DNA from: Telopea speciosissima
Taxonomy: Eukaryota; Streptophyta; Magnoliopsida; Proteales; Proteaceae
Assembly: GCF_018873765.1 (NCBI RefSeq)
Contig: NC_057926.1
Coordinates: forward strand, 34,580,946 to 34,644,945
Length of the DNA: 64,000 nucleotides
Direction: 5' to 3'
Shown: positions 10,448 through 22,986 of the stretch, in pieces
Layout: every line of letters starts with the position of its first letter
Numbering within the stretch: the stretch's first letter is position 1
Made by a program: the position numbers and the translations under genes
Notes under the pieces: generated by a model
What the model was told of the DNA's origin: nothing
The model's database searches: none
The model's input: only the letters and a program-made list of their open reading frames with translations

Positions 10448-11714
10448 TCAATCTGCTTCTGAAACGCTCTCAAATAGCCAAACTGTTGCAAACTTTCGAA
10501 TTTGAGCTGAACCGCTTAAAAGTTTCCGCCCTAAAAACCAGTAAACTGAACTTGAAAACCTCTAATCTCAAGTCCAAAACCACCACAAATCCCCTAAAAT
10601 ATAACAATATTGACACAAACCCACAAATTATCTCCTGAAATCTACCACAAAATTCTCATTCTCAACCCCACCTATAGCACAAGAAACCAAAACCTCCCTT
10701 ACCCACCAAAGAAAAAACAATAGAAGAAAAACCCATTATCCCTGCCCCAGTGTCCTACAATAAAATACTTTTGAAACACCAGAAGATGCAAAACCCATCT
10801 GCCATAAGCAACTTGGAAAACTCAAAACGAAAGTAGTAATGGGAAAAGGAGAAAATAAAGAGAGGGCAAAAGATTCGTTAGAGGAAGAGGAGTCTGAAGT
10901 GGAAGAGATCAGGGGTGAGATCGTTTTGTCAAATAGAAACCTATTATCCCTCCTTAGGCACTCTTCTTCTGGCCCAATTTGTTGTGTCGTTGGCACCACC
11001 TTTGTTGTTAATGCCGTGGCTTGCGGTCGAGGTTCCAGGTTAGGGTTACATATAGGAGATAGTGTTTCAACAAGGATTTATGGTAAAAGTTTGGGCTTTT
11101 TTACCTGGCTGCGGTATGCTCACAAGATGCCCTAATGGTTTTTGAAACAACAGCCATGGCTGCCGGTTTTTTTTTTGGTTGCAGGAAGAAGAAGAAGGGG
11201 GTAAATTTGTCACTTCAGTATCTTTTAAGGGTAGTTTAGGCATTACAAAAAATTTAACCGGTGACATCATAACTAAACTAACAGACTTGACCTACTTGAA
11301 AGAAATGCTAAACTGCAGGGGATGTTCAAGTAGTTGTTTCAAACGTTGGGGAGACTAAGTAATTAGGCCATAGTAGAGGGGGTGTCCAAGTAATTTTCTC
11401 TAAAAATTATTAAAAATTCAAATAAAGTGTATATAAAAAAAAAGAGATTGCAATGCACTAATAGGTTACTATAAATTACCGAAATACCATTAACACTATA
11501 AATTGCAAAAGTTTATGGATCGATTAGACATACAAAAGTCTTAAAGAATATAAATAGGAAATGTCTCATTTATTTTTGCATCTTCTAATCTAGAGAAGCA
11601 ACAAAATTCATTCAAACTATCAACCAAAGAAGAAAGGAAAAAAAAAAAAAAAACAGAAAGAAACAGACATTGTATGATGCTCATGATTGTCTTCTATGAA
11701 CAATTGAATAAAAA
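10448..11714 (-). other. Conserved inter-element segment of unit B with antisense reading frame
   Basis: Close copy of 1141-2428. The minus-strand frame ending at 10736 (ISPLISSTSDSSSSNES...YCRTLGQG) is again open but has no in-frame ATG. The poly(T)/GAA tract is shorter (about 11166-11196). No gene recognised. Confidence 0.35.
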
Positions 11715-11804
11715 GGGTCTTGGTGGATTTGAACCACCATCCCCTTGGAACATGCTTGAGACATCCTCATGTTCCAAGTGCTCTACCAATTGAGCTAAAG
11801 ATCC
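11715..11804 (-). tRNA. tRNA-like gene, unit B
   Basis: Same 90-nt cloverleaf as at 2429-2518, with intact A box, B box, D and T arms and the 11-bp extended anticodon-arm helix. The acceptor is now GGATCTT against AAGACCC, one mismatch at position 3-70, so this copy is slightly decayed. A run of T follows. Isotype not assignable. Confidence 0.5.
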
Positions 11805-12377
11805 AACAAGTAAAGTTTGAAATTTACAAGTAACCATGACACCATGCCACAAACCATACTTCAATGATAATACCCAATTGTGACCTTGCCACAACCCTTC
11901 CTAATATTCTCACATGTATTGAACAAAACAAGAGATCTTGTAAAAGAGCTGGAAAAAAATTATTGAAGAGGAATATCAAAATCAATTGTTTCTCATTAGA
12001 TAACAAGTCACTGATGAGCAACAAGTACACCATCCTTTCTTCTTCTTCTTCTTCTTCAACCTTCTCTAGTTTTCTGATCAGATTATTAGTACCGGAATGA
12101 CAGTAGATTCATCTCATTGATCTCAAGTTCTATTGACAATTCACTGCCCCTTTTCTATGTTCTGTTACAACAGTACTACTTCCCTTGATTTCTATTCTCT
12201 ACAAGTTACTAATCGTACGCGTTTTATAAGTGTATAATACTTCCAACCATAAAAATCGTGTATAAATCCGTATCTGACGACTTATATGGGAAAAATTAGA
12301 TTTTTGAATTAAACTTTCGGATCCACGTATTATACACATATAATACACGAATTTTACCAACTATGTTCCTTACATGC
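11805..12377. other. Remainder of unit B before the Gypsy insertion, no gene seen
   Basis: Matches 2519-3090 of unit A and stops at the Gypsy LTR edge. CATGC just before the LTR (12373-12377) is the likely target word; the other copy is lost because the element's far end is truncated. Confidence 0.6.
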
Positions 12378-14077
12378 TGTTTGAGTAAAAATAAAACCGC
12401 AAGCGTACGGGTCAATCGTAGCTACGGGTCGAACACGAGGAGATATACGCCACTCTATTTAACTAACTTAAAAGTAATGCAAAATGAACCAAATTAAAGT
12501 GTTAAATTAAACTAATTAAACTAACGAAAATCAATGCATCCTAACTCATAAGCATCTAACAAAATTAAGGGATTAAATCGGCGTCCTAACACATGAGCAT
12601 CTAACCTATCAAACTAAAGCGAATTGAAAGGAATAAAAATGCAGCCACACATACTAACCACATAAAAAGAAATAAGGGAATAAAAATGCATCCATAAACC
12701 ACAACCATATAAAATTAAAATAAAAGAAATAGAGGGGGAAGAAGAAGAAGATAGAGAGAGATAGAGGAGATGGAGAATGAGATTGAGAGTTTAGATAGTA
12801 AAACTTGGATGTGCTTGCATGAATGTAAATGAAAAGCTTGAATACTTGCATAAACTTACCATGGCCTCCTCTTCTAAATCTTCAAGTCTTGTCATCAACT
12901 TAAGAACTTAGACTAGAAGGCTTAAAACCTAAACTAGAATTAAGAAATTACAACCCAATTGAAGACTTAAATTGAAATTAAAGCATAAACTAAACCTATT
13001 ATAAGCATTAACTAAAAATTATAAAAGCAAACTAGAACTTAGAAAAGCCAAAAATCACAAATTAGAAGGAGAAGAAGAGAAGAAATTTCACTAAGTGAAT
13101 GAGCAAATTTTTACAAGAGAGGTAGGGGGTATTTATAGGTGGAAGAGAGGAGAAGAGAGAAGATGGAAGTGTAGGAGAAATATTCCCTAAGAAAAGAGAA
13201 TATTCTCTTCTCTTTCCTCTTTTACAATGCCTTGAATCCTAAGAAAAAAAGAAAAAAATAGAAAGAAGAAGAACAGAAGATTGTTTACATAGACCTTCTA
13301 TTTCTAGAAAAATAAACTTCCAATTTTAACAAGTGCTTCCTTTTCTTTGTAGATATCTTCTCCAAGCAATAAAATCAAAGCATCTTTGATTTTTCAACCT
13401 TCCATAGATGAGAAAATATAAATCTATCCCAAGTAGAATTTCAGAAGTGCCCTTGAGAAGTTGGAGGAGAGAGAGAGTAAGGGTGATGACTAGGATTCCT
13501 TCAAGAATAAATAAAATATCCATTCTGTCCTTCAGAAAACGTGGAGCATGGGGTGCTCATATAGGTCTCACCATTGTGTTCCTTGCGAAAAATCACACAA
13601 AATAGACCCAAATTTCATCCAATTCGGAGTTGGGGAGCCCAAGATATCTCAAGTTGAAGTTGGACTGTCCAGAGCCTTCCAAATGGAATCTTTCGGGTAC
13701 AGTAAAGTAACTTCTGATAATTTCATTAAGGCTCCTAAAATCTGAACTTCCGTTTCACTTTGTCCCCATCCGACTGTCAATAATTATAAATAAACCCCTG
13801 CAGACCATTTTCACGTGTCATTACGGAAACGGCCATAACTTCTTCGTTTCAACTCGAAATTAAGTGTCGTTTGAACCATTGCGAAGCTGACTCGATGGGC
13901 TATGCATCCATTTACACTTCTAAAAAGCTTAAAAACATCTCCTTAGCATCATCTCCTTCATTTTCACAAGAATTCACTTAAACCCTGAAAAGCACAAGAA
14001 AGCACCGAGTAACTCTGTTCAATGTGGTAAAATGTATAATTTATGCCCTAAAATCTCACACATAAATGTGCTCATCA
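12378..14077 (-). repeat. 3' LTR of the truncated Gypsy element
   Basis: On the minus strand it begins TGATGAGCACATTTATG right after the polypurine tract AAGTGTGGGGGAATC (complement at 14078-14092) and ends ACTCAAACA at 12378. Length 1700 bp, TG..CA ends. Adjacent 5-mer CATGC. It is A/G-rich around 12720-12770 and 13070-13280. No gene inside. Confidence 0.8.
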
Positions 14078-15281
14078 GATTCCCCCACACTTGAACGTTA
14101 CTTGTCCTCAAGTAAAGCAAAAACAAAAACTAACCTAGAATGCAGAAAATCCTAACTCACTTTCGTAGGAATCACGGTTGCACTTAGCATGTGCAACAAG
14201 CCTTTAAACCCCTAGGTTACCCCTAGTGGACGAGTTGTGTCTCGTGGGTGTTTGCAGTGAATATACACCCAAAATTCAATTGTAAATAAATGCTGCAAAT
14301 TTTAATCATGGCATAAGTAGGACAGTGCACATAATCCCAAAAAGTGTTCAACTAATGATCAAGGAGCCAAAGGTTCCCCCACACTTGAATTTTATCACCC
14401 CACATTAATTCATGTAACAAGCATGCATCAAGTTCAAGGGATCTCCTCATATTTTCTGAACACTACTCATCTTCAAGTAAACCCCCCATAGCATCGATGG
14501 AACCAAAGACTTAGGCATTGAGTATTGTTGACCATACTTTTTTTTTTTTTTTTTTTTTTTCAGGCATTAAGGCAAAAGTTTTTTTCTTTCTCAACCACAA
14601 ACTCTATTTCTACTCCACTCTGTTCTCCGAATGACATGGTGGAGCATACACCGACACCCAAATAGTTGGTAGCTTCGCTTTTGCATATATCCATAAGACA
14701 TTGAGACATTGATGCAAGAGTTTTTTTTTTTTTTTTTTGAGTTTCCTTCCAAGGAATTTCGATCAAGTCACCCCCGCTTCATGAGGCACGATGCCTGTCT
14801 AGTCCTAAGGAATTCCACTTTCTTTTCTGTTCCTTGTTTTTTTTCTTTTTCTTTTTTTTTCATTCACTTCCACTTTCATGCCTTGCCTTGCCACAAACAA
14901 ATTGGTCTCAACTATTAGCCAAAAGATCAAAGGGGTCCATAAACACATAGAAGAATCTAACCATCACATGAAGTAGCACTCATATTTTCAAACTCAATCC
15001 CCATCACCGGATACAAACCAACTACCATCCTTGAAAAGGGATTTTTTTATTATTTCGCATGCTAGGAGGGCACCTAATTCCCTCTCACTCTCGCTTTGCA
15101 AATCAAAGAGACTTATGCACATACCCAAAAACTATCGCCACAATCAAAATTCACAAAATTCAAAATTCACAAAATTCACAATTAAAGTCCTACACATCCC
15201 CCCACACTTAATTCATGCAGTGTCCTCAATGCATGCAAAAAAGAAAGAATAAGGACCAGGGAAGGGATACATACTAGGATA

Positions 15282-18200
15282 TCAGGGGTCAAGGTAAAGA
15301 GGCTCATGGAGATTCATGACCTCTTCGTCAACTGGAGTAGGCATCTCTATGTACGGCTTCAATCTTTGGCCATTGACCTTGAAAGTAGCTCCTGTACTTG
15401 GATTGAGGACTTCAACAGCCCCATGAGGATAAACTTTTTGAACAATATAGGGCCCATCCCATCTAGAACGCAGCTTACCTGGAAAGATATGCAAACGAGA
15501 ATTGTACAACAAAACATTCTGGCCTACCTCAAAAGATTTTCTCAAAATGTGCCTATCATGGAAAGCCTTGGTTTTTTCCTTGTAAATTCGGGCATTCTCA
15601 TATGCCTCATTCCTAAGCTCTTCCAACTCAGAAAGTTGGAGTTTCCTACGGGCACCTGCAGTGTGTAGGTCAAAGTTAAGCTTCTTGATAGCCCAAAAGG
15701 CCTTGTGCTCAATCTCTACAGGTAAGTGACATGCCTTTCCATACACCAGACGGTACGGAGATTGACCAAGATCGGTCTTGAAGGCTGTCCTATGGGCCCA
15801 CAACGCATCTACCAATCGGGTTAGACCAATCCTTGCGGTTCGGGTTGATGGTTTTCTCAAGAATTTGCTTGATCTGCCTATTTGAAACCTCAACCTGGCC
15901 ACTGGTCTGGGGATGGTAGGGTGTGGCCAACTTATGGACGATTACATAAAGTTAAGCTTATGGCCAACTTATGGACGATTTCATGAGGGCCTCAAAAGGC
16001 CGATTACAAAAATGCTTGCCCCAATCACTAATGAGAGCCTGGGGAGTACCAAAACGGGAGAAGATGTTCTCCTTCAGAAATTTCACAACCACCTTGTGGT
16101 CATTGGTCTTACAAGTAACTGCCTCAATCCATTTGGACACATAGTCCACAGCAAGTAATATGTACAGGTTACCAAAAGAGTTAGGGAAAGGCCCCATGAA
16201 ATCAATACCCCATACATCAAACACCTCAACCACCAGAATTGGGTTGAGGGGCATCATATTTCTCTTAGTAAGACGCCCTAAGGATTGGCATGAAGAACAT
16301 GCCCTGCAATAAGTAAAAGCGTCTTTAAACAGACTAGGCCAATAAAATCCACACTGTAAAACTTTGGCCGCAGTCTTATTAGGCCCAAAATGGCCTCCAC
16401 AAGCCTGATCATGGCAAAAAGATAAGACAGATTGTTGCTCATGATCAGGGACACATCTCCGGATTACTTGATCCGGGCAGGTCTTAAAAAGATAAGGATC
16501 ATCCCAAATGAAATACTTAACTTGTGAAAAGAAACGATTCTTATCTTGGGTGGACCAATGTGCAGGTGTCACACCCGTAACTAGATAATTAACAATGTCA
16601 GCAAACCAAGGTTCACTAGACACTGCCATCAGATACTCATCAGGAAAATTCTCGTTGACTGGAGAATCAACAGTCAAGGAATTAGGCAGCCGGGATAGAT
16701 GGTCTGCAACCAAATTTTCACACCCTTTCTTATCCCTAATTTCAAGATCAAATTCTTGTAACAAAAGGACCCACCTAATGAGGCGAGCCTTGGCATCTTT
16801 CTTCTGCACAAGATATTTGATAGCTGCATGGTCAGTATAAACAATCACATGTGATCCAACCAAGTAGGGCCTAAACTTCTCTAAAGCAAACACAACAGCT
16901 AAAAATTCTTTCTCAGTGGTGGTATAATTAAGCTGTGCATCATTAAGAGTCCTACTTGCATAATAAATCACATGGGGCAATTTATTGATTCTTTGCCCAA
17001 GAACAGCCCCTATAGCAAAATCAGAGGCATCACACATAAGTTCAAATGAAATTGTCCAAATTGGAGCTTGAATAATGGGGGCTGAAGTTAACGCTCTTTT
17101 CAATTGCTCAAAACTATCATGACACTCAGAAGAGAAATCAAATGGGCAGTCCTTTGCCAAAAGAGAGGTGAGAGGTCTAGCTATTTGGCTAAAGTCCTTG
17201 ATGAATCTCCTGTAAAAACCTGCATGGCCAAGAAAAGATCGAATGTCCTTCACACTCTTGGGTGGTGGTAAATTGGCTATAAGGTCTACCTTAGATCTAT
17301 CAACCTTGATCCCTTCTTTGGACACAATGTGACCAAGAACTATACCTTGCTTTACCATGAAGTGGCACTTCTCCCAATTCAGGACCAAGTTCTTTTCTAT
17401 GCATCTTTTAAGAACCAAAGAGAGATGATGCAAGCAATTAGAAAAAGTAGAGCCGTGAATAGAAAAATCATCCATAAACACCTCTAGGAAGTGCTCTATC
17501 ATATCAGAAAAGATACTCATCATGCACCTTTGGAATGTAGCAGGGGCATTGCAAAGCCCAAAAGGCATACGCCGGTAAGCAAAGGTTCCATAAGGGCATG
17601 TGAAAGTGGTCTTGTGTTGGTCCTCTAGAGCAATATGAATTTGGTTATAGCCTGCATAACCATCAAGAAAACAATAATATTCATGGCCAGCTAGTCTCTC
17701 TAACATCTGATCAATAAAAGGTAAGGGAAAGTGGTCCTTCCAAGTTGCCGCATTCAATTTCCTATAGTCAATGCACACTCTCCATCCCGTTTGGATACGG
17801 GTTGGAATCAACTCATTATTAGCATTCTCAACTACAGTGACTCCTCCTTTCTTAGGCACAACCTGCACAGGACTCACCCATTGGCTATCAGAAATAGGAT
17901 AAATGATGCCATGATCCAAGCATTTTAGGATCTCTTTCTTGATTGCCTCTTTCATCACAGTATTAGCCCTCTTTTGGGGTTCCCTAGAAGGTTTGGAACT
18001 CTCCATCAGATGTATATGATGTTGAACAATGGATGGGCTAATACCTTTGATGTCAGACATGGTCCAACCTTTGGCTTCCTTATTGTCCTTTAGAAGCTTA
18101 ATCAACTCTTCTTCTTGAATAGAAGTCAAATCAGAAGCAATAATAATAGGAAGAGTATGATCATGTCCTAAGAAGACATACTTGAGGTTGGAGGGCAATG

Positions 18201-18297
18201 CCTTCAACTCTAATGTGGGGGGCTCAATAATAGAGGATTTGGGAATGGAAGTGGATAGGGGTCCAAGGGGCTCCACAGGTGGTTGGATGCTCCAGAC
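15282..18297 (-). pseudogene. Gypsy pol remnant: reverse transcriptase, RNase H, integrase
   Basis: The main frame (18354-15958, of which only the part below 18297 is element) shows RT with the catalytic FMDDFSIHG box, then RNase H starting [17 protein letters not shown] and ending with ADHLSRL, then the integrase zinc-binding H..H..CxxC region ([10 protein letters not shown]...CRACSSCQS) and core with WGIDFMGPF and ISDWGKHF. A 17-bp word GCCAACTTATGGACGAT is duplicated at about 15927 and 15961, breaking the frame in the integrase core. Coding similarity resumes after a further frame change ([11 protein letters not shown]) and ends in the frame 15902-15282 with the integrase C-terminal region. 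Not functional. Confidence 0.88.
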
Positions 18298-18543
18298 CTC
18301 ATGGAAGTGATTTGTTTCACCCGATTCAAGATCAAAAGAATGAAGCTTATTCATGTATTCTTAGCCTATGTAGAGGTGTTTCATTGGCTGATGGTATTTT
18401 ATTGAATAGTTTCATGGATTTGGAACCGGGTGCAATCAAGGCTTTTATGGAAAGTGGAGATTTGTGCACCCAACCGATCTATCCGGTTGGACCGCTCATA
18501 AGAACCGGTTCTGGAGATGAGGGTGATCCAAATGAATGTCTTA
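18298..18543 (+). pseudogene. UGT72-like pseudogene, unit B, 5' fragment
   Basis: Corresponds to residues of about 180-260 of the intact unit A enzyme, from HGSDLFHP to DPNECL, with few differences. The first ~179 residues, including the catalytic His and Asp, are lost where the Gypsy element joins. The fragment stops at CTTA, the target word of the PIF/Harbinger-like insertion; the gene resumes at 22346. Confidence 0.9.
18541..18543 (+). repeat. 3-bp target-site duplication TTA of the PIF-like element
   Basis: TTA at 18541-18543 and again at 22346-22348 flank the element. The intact unit A gene has a single CTTAAG at this place (about 5349), which proves the duplication. Confidence 0.85.
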
Positions 18544-18678
18544 GGGTGCGTTTGGTTGCGTAAATCTTTTGGATGTGGTCTGATTGTGGATGGTCATCCA
18601 CTTGAGTTACCATCTGTTGAATCGTAATTCTAGAAAATAAACTATTTGGCTGTCATGATTCTGTGATGTGATTCTTCC

Positions 18679-18830
18679 TGAAAAACTGTTTGGTTACCCT
18701 GAGTCTGTCAGTTGGATTCACCCTGAATCTATTTGAAAAATTGTTTGGTTACCCTGAGTCTGTTAGTTGGATTTACCCTGAATCTACCTGAATAACTGTT
18801 TGGTTACCCTAAGTCTGTCAGTTACTAAAC
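18679..18830. repeat. Subterminal tandem repeats (about 54 bp, three copies)
   Basis: Three successive copies carrying TGTTTGGTTACCCTGAGTCTG, GTTGGATTCACC and CTGAATCTA, the third one cut short. They sit 135-290 bp from the left terminus. The remnant in unit C (about 30665-30810) has the same three copies. Repeated subterminal words of this kind are frequent transposase-binding regions (general knowledge; not tested here). Confidence 0.75.
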
Positions 18831-19226
18831 CTTACATTTAATAGTATAAGACACATTAACCAAAAAAAAAAAATACAATTACCATATTAATGTTCTCAAA
18901 TAATTAATTAAATCCAATTACCACCCTACCTTATTTAACCTAAAATTGTTAATATGCCATTGCTATGTGTGAGTGTGAGCTTAGGTGTAGGTGCAGCAAG
19001 GGGTGGGGGTGACTGTGTCAGTGTTGTGTTCAGGTGTATGGGTAGCAAGGGGTGGGGGTGACTGTGTGCTTAGGTATGACAACGTAGAGGGTATGACTCA
19101 ATATGACTCAATAGCTTTCATTTAAGTAAAACAAAAGTTCAGATTCCCCCAAGCCTCACCCTATTCTGATGGGTAAATCAGTTCACTTCAAGATAAGAAA
19201 TTAAACAAGAAGCTACTGCTACATGA

Positions 19227-19298
19227 GAGTCATGATGGAGTCGAACCATCATCTCCTGGGAACAAACCCAGGTGCTCTTCCTTTTGAGCTAAAGACTC
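19227..19298 (-). tRNA. tRNA-like gene inside the PIF-like element
   Basis: 72 nt on the minus strand: acceptor GAGTCTT/ATGACTC with one mismatch, D stem GCTC/GAGC, T arm GATGG-TTCGACT-CCATC, B box GGTTCGACTCC. The anticodon arm CCTGGGTTTGTTCCCAGG has a 6-bp stem with a 6-nt loop or a 5-bp stem with an 8-nt loop, not the canonical 5+7, so the isotype is unclear. No T run follows at once. It lies 683 bp from the nearer terminus and points toward it, like the copy at 42799 in the second PIF-like element. Confidence 0.45.
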
Positions 19299-21939
19299 AC
19301 CTACCTACATAAACCATGTCACAAAAACATATAGCAACTGAACAAAAGCGAAAAAAAAAACATTTGAAGCCAACCCACAGATCCAACATCATTTATTTTC
19401 TGCTGTTCTTCCTTATTATCTAAATGCCCAGCAAGAACTGGTTGTAAATCAACAGGACTTGACAGCAACTGGCATAATGTTGAGTGGATCAAATCAAAAA
19501 AATAAAAATAATAATAACAAGAACGACAACAAAGACAACAGTAGCCACACAGTTAAATCAACTTCAACTTCGAGCTAATTAAGAAGAGTTGCACCAATAC
19601 AGCAGTTGTGGTAAACTATAAAAGAAAACAATGGGGGAGAAATATGTGAAAGAAGTAGCAACACTTAACTAATTGATCTGAATATCTTGGAGACAGAGAG
19701 GGTCATTCCGTGTTCATGTCTCAGACTATCAATTTATAAATATAAATGAAGAAGAAAATTAAATCTAATGCAAACAATATGATTGCAAAATGTAGGTAAG
19801 CAATTAATCACGCACCAAATGAAAATTTTTTGGGAGGTGTTGGGTAGGCAGGATGTTTTATTGGACATAAGAGGATATGGTTTGGTGTTTGTGTGATATT
19901 TTTTGCAAACAAAGAAACAGAGCAGTTATAGAATGGATTCCTAACTACACATCAATAGTAGACGAATTCCAATTTCTATGATTAAATATCTTCAGTAGTT
20001 GTAGCCAAATTAAATGTATTATTGGAATGGTTGCAGCACTCAGATGAGAAATAAGAATTTACCTATTCGTTTATTTGTTGAAATAATCTTACTAGATAGA
20101 CAAAAAATCCCGTATGTAATGGAAATGTTTGAAACAAAGACACCTGTTAGGGGTAGGTAGAGCTATAGAACAAATCTTTGCCAATTTTTATGCAGCACCA
20201 GTACTTCAATTAATCTATATTATCCCCACAGTCCATGCAATCCCCAAAATTTCACAAAAACAGGTTTCTAGGCCTACAAACTGACTTGTTTCCAGGTCCT
20301 GCATACAACTTTTCGTTCTCCAACTAGTTTGACCTTCTAAACTTCTTCATTTCTCTTCAATACCCATTAGATATTGCTAAATTTCAACAGAAAATCATAA
20401 CTAATTTAATACTAAGTCCATCAAGCTACTGCGGAGGAAAAACAAAATGCAAAATGTAGAGCACTAGTCACTCATATGCGAAGAAAAAAGTGAAGAATTC
20501 GAGTAGACATGAAACAGACTCAAACTAGATGTATTGATTCTCCTAGAAAATTAAAACAAGAAAATAAAAAAAAATAAACTGCTGTTCAATCCAATTACAT
20601 TTTTGAACTTCCATATAATCAATCTCATAAATAAAATAAAATGAGTTTCAACCCCTTATAGTATAGAAACAACTAACATAAAAATCAGGTATCCAATGAA
20701 TAAATTAGGCCTACTTCCTTAGCTTGAGCCCACAACATCTTATCCTAATTAAACTTTAAAAAAGCTCCGGTATCGTGCCAAAGTAACCCCAAAGAAGAGA
20801 CACAGAAACAACACATGTTATAACCGAAAACCAAAAAAGAACTCTTAATGAGGCCTAATGTGTACAAGACCAAGTGCAGAGGTCGATTACTTGATTTATT
20901 GGGGGAAGGGGTAAAAATTATTACTTGGGGCTGGAGATGCACAACAAATAAAAGAAAATGGGACAGTGACAATTGGTTAAATCATAAACTAAGAGAAAAC
21001 TCTAAGCACAGCAATGGAAATGCTTATGTGAGCATTTTAGCAGCATTAAGCCATTGACATCTGGTTCTCAGTAAAAAACTGTAGGCAGGCATTTGGTTCT
21101 CAGTGTCTTGATTTCTACATGGAGTGTGCACCACAATAGGCAGTAAAGTATGGGCAAAAGAGTAACAAAGATGAAGGTTAAAGCAGGGGCTTGGTAAGCC
21201 TGGTATGATTCAGTGCCGAAGCTATCCTCTGAGTCAAGAAGACATACCTCCTCGGACGTCTAATCCTAACATTCAACTGCATTTGGTGTTTGGATTACTG
21301 TTCAAGTTCTGATGGAAGCATTTTGTCTTTGAAATAAAGGGATTGTGATTTGGTTCAGGGTACTTTTTAGTTTCATTATGATCGTAGCTCTAACCTTCGT
21401 TCACCTACCTTACCCAAATCAATTACCTCTATCGGAATCCCAGTTATGAAATGGTTTTCGTTCAGATCATAGTCTGCCGATCTCTTTACTGTCGAATATT
21501 ATGAGAGGCTGAGAGCCGAGTGGAGCTCTCCAAAGTTGTGGATAAGGACACACCACACACACAGACACGTTCCCTCTCGGCCTCTACCACAACCCATCTC
21601 CCCAAAATTCTCTTTTAATATTTTCGATTATATGTTTCAAAATCAAATTTATCTTTTCTTTCCGCAGTAGCGCAGTTCTCCTGAACTCTCTCAAATCTTA
21701 ACCTTCAACCGTTATTCCTAAACATATCTGAAAATCCTCCATTAACAATGGTTTTGGATAGAATTTAGGGTTTCATCTTATTTAAGTAGAACAAGTGCGT
21801 GTGTAATCAATTGAGATAGGGAAAGAACATAAATAGAACTTCACCTGAACAGGAACCCTAGCAGGCCTTTTTTCAGCAGCACTTCTCAGCAGGAGTCGTC
21901 CAAGCTTCCTTAGTCTGCAAGTTCTCAAAGCTTTTCGTT

Positions 21940-22075
21940 TTCACTTGAGTTTGTGAAAGAGAGCAGAGAGGAAGCGAGAGAGTCAGAGAGAGAGAACGCA
22001 GGTTCAAGCCATGGATGAACAACCATTGTTTCCCTAGGTCGAGAGAGAGTCGAGAGAGTCGAGAGAGAGAGAACA
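21940..22075. repeat. GA/CT-rich tract near the right end of the PIF-like element
   Basis: Runs of GAGAGAGTCGAGAGAG and related words. On the minus strand this reads as a CT-rich stretch 270-400 bp from the right terminus, the same relative position as the CT tract at 37691-37878 in the second PIF-like element. CT-rich patches are common near plant transcription starts. Confidence 0.6.
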
Positions 22076-22345
22076 CAGGTCGCAATTCACGATTTGTTTT
22101 TTGATTCAAGGCAAGAAGCTATCATTCACTTTTGGATGATGGTATTTATACTAACCCTAGAATTTGTAATTCATATCTGAGTTCACCTAAAGAGGTAAAC
22201 TCAGATATGGATCATATTTAGTGTAAAAATCAGAATCATGCAATTCTTGTAATCCATTGGAATTAAGCAACCAAACGGTTTTATTAGTTTAGAATTATGA
22301 TCCGATAGAACACCATTCTGTTGATTTACGAAACCAAACGCACCC

Positions 22346-22986
22346 TTAAGTGGTTGGATGATCAACCAGCTGGGTCTGTTGTGTTTGTTTCATTTGGGAG
22401 TGGAGGAGTTTTGTCACCAGAGCAGCTGAATGAATTGGCCTTTGGATTGGAACAAAGTGAGCAAAGATTTTTATGGGTTATTAGAAGCCCAACTCGTAAA
22501 TCTGTGCATGCCAACTTCTTTAATTCCCAAAGCATTGAGGATCCATTTTCGTACCTACCACAAGGGTTCTTGGAGAGGACCAAAGGAAGAGGAGTTGTGG
22601 TGCCCTCATGGGCTCCTCAGATCCAAGTTCTAAACCATGGTTCGACTGGAGGGTTTTTGACTCATTGTCAGTGGAACTCAACTTTGGAGAGCATTGTCCA
22701 TGGTATGCCTTTGATTGCTTGGCCACTCTTTGCAGAGCAAAGGATGAATGCAGTGATGCTAGTGGAGGACATGAAGGTGGCATTAAGGCCCAAAGAGAGA
22801 GAAGATGGAATTATTGGGCAAGAAGAGATTGCAAAGGTGGTGAGGAGTCTAATGGAAGGAGAAGAAGGGCAGAGTGTAAGAAGTAGGATGAGGGAGCTAA
22901 AGGATACAGCAGCCAGGGTGTTAAGTGAAGAAGGGTCTTCAACACAGTCACTCTCCGAGGTAGCACAGAAATGGAGGACCCATTAA
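22346..22986 (+). pseudogene. UGT72-like pseudogene, unit B, 3' fragment
   Basis: Continues the unit B gene from KWLDDQP to the normal C-terminus ..EVAQKWRTH and the same stop as copy A. The frame is open. The PSPG box (22609-22740) has HCQWNS where all other copies have HCGWNS: the glycine codon GGG is CAG at 22669-22671, two base changes at a nearly invariant site. A second change turns HGVPL into HGMPL. With the N-terminal half lost and 3.8 kb inserted upstream, it cannot make an active enzyme, though a 200-residue C-terminal domain could still be read from a transcript starting in the transposon. Confidence 0.88.

Larger units (their letters stand above)
12378..18297 (-). mobile_element. 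Truncated Ty3/Gypsy retrotransposon (Athila/Tat-like)
   Basis: Minus-strand element with a 3' LTR (12378-14077), an untranslated spacer, and a broken pol gene (15282-18297). The 5' LTR, gag and protease are absent: pol similarity stops at about 18297 and UGT sequence begins at once. Compared with unit A, about 2017 bp (equivalent to 3091-5107) were lost where the element now sits, so a deletion accompanied or followed insertion. The spacer repeats CCCCCACACTTGAA-like words at 14081, 14376 and 15198, the complement of a polypurine tract. The integrase tail contains the [13 protein letters not shown] block typical of the Athila/Tat side of Gypsy, and no chromodomain is seen. Confidence 0.9.
18544..22345. 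mobile_element. Non-autonomous PIF/Harbinger-like transposon inside the unit B UGT gene
   Basis: 3802 bp with terminal inverted repeats of 23 bp: GGGTGCGTTTGGTTGCG at the left and its near-perfect complement ending CGCACCC at the right. A 3-bp TTA duplication and GTTTGG-rich ends are what PIF/Harbinger elements show. Subterminal repeats lie at the left, a tRNA-like gene at 19227-19298, and a CT/GA-rich stretch about 250 bp from the right end. I found no transposase or Myb-like frame; longest frames (20848-21057 and others) have no motif. On the minus strand, sequence below the GA tract has a plausible 5' splice site (GATAGAG/GTAATTG near 21428), so captured host exon sequence is possible. About 3.5 kb of the interior otherwise has no feature I can name. 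Confidence 0.85.

Noticed and set aside
18298..18354. The first residues of the 798-codon minus frame as part of Gypsy pol
   Set aside because: This part is antisense to the UGT fragment; the retroelement similarity starts only below 18297.
18541..22348. The 3.8-kb interruption of the unit B UGT as a host intron
   Set aside because: It has terminal inverted repeats and a TTA duplication, no splice consensus at its edges, and the site is empty in copy A.
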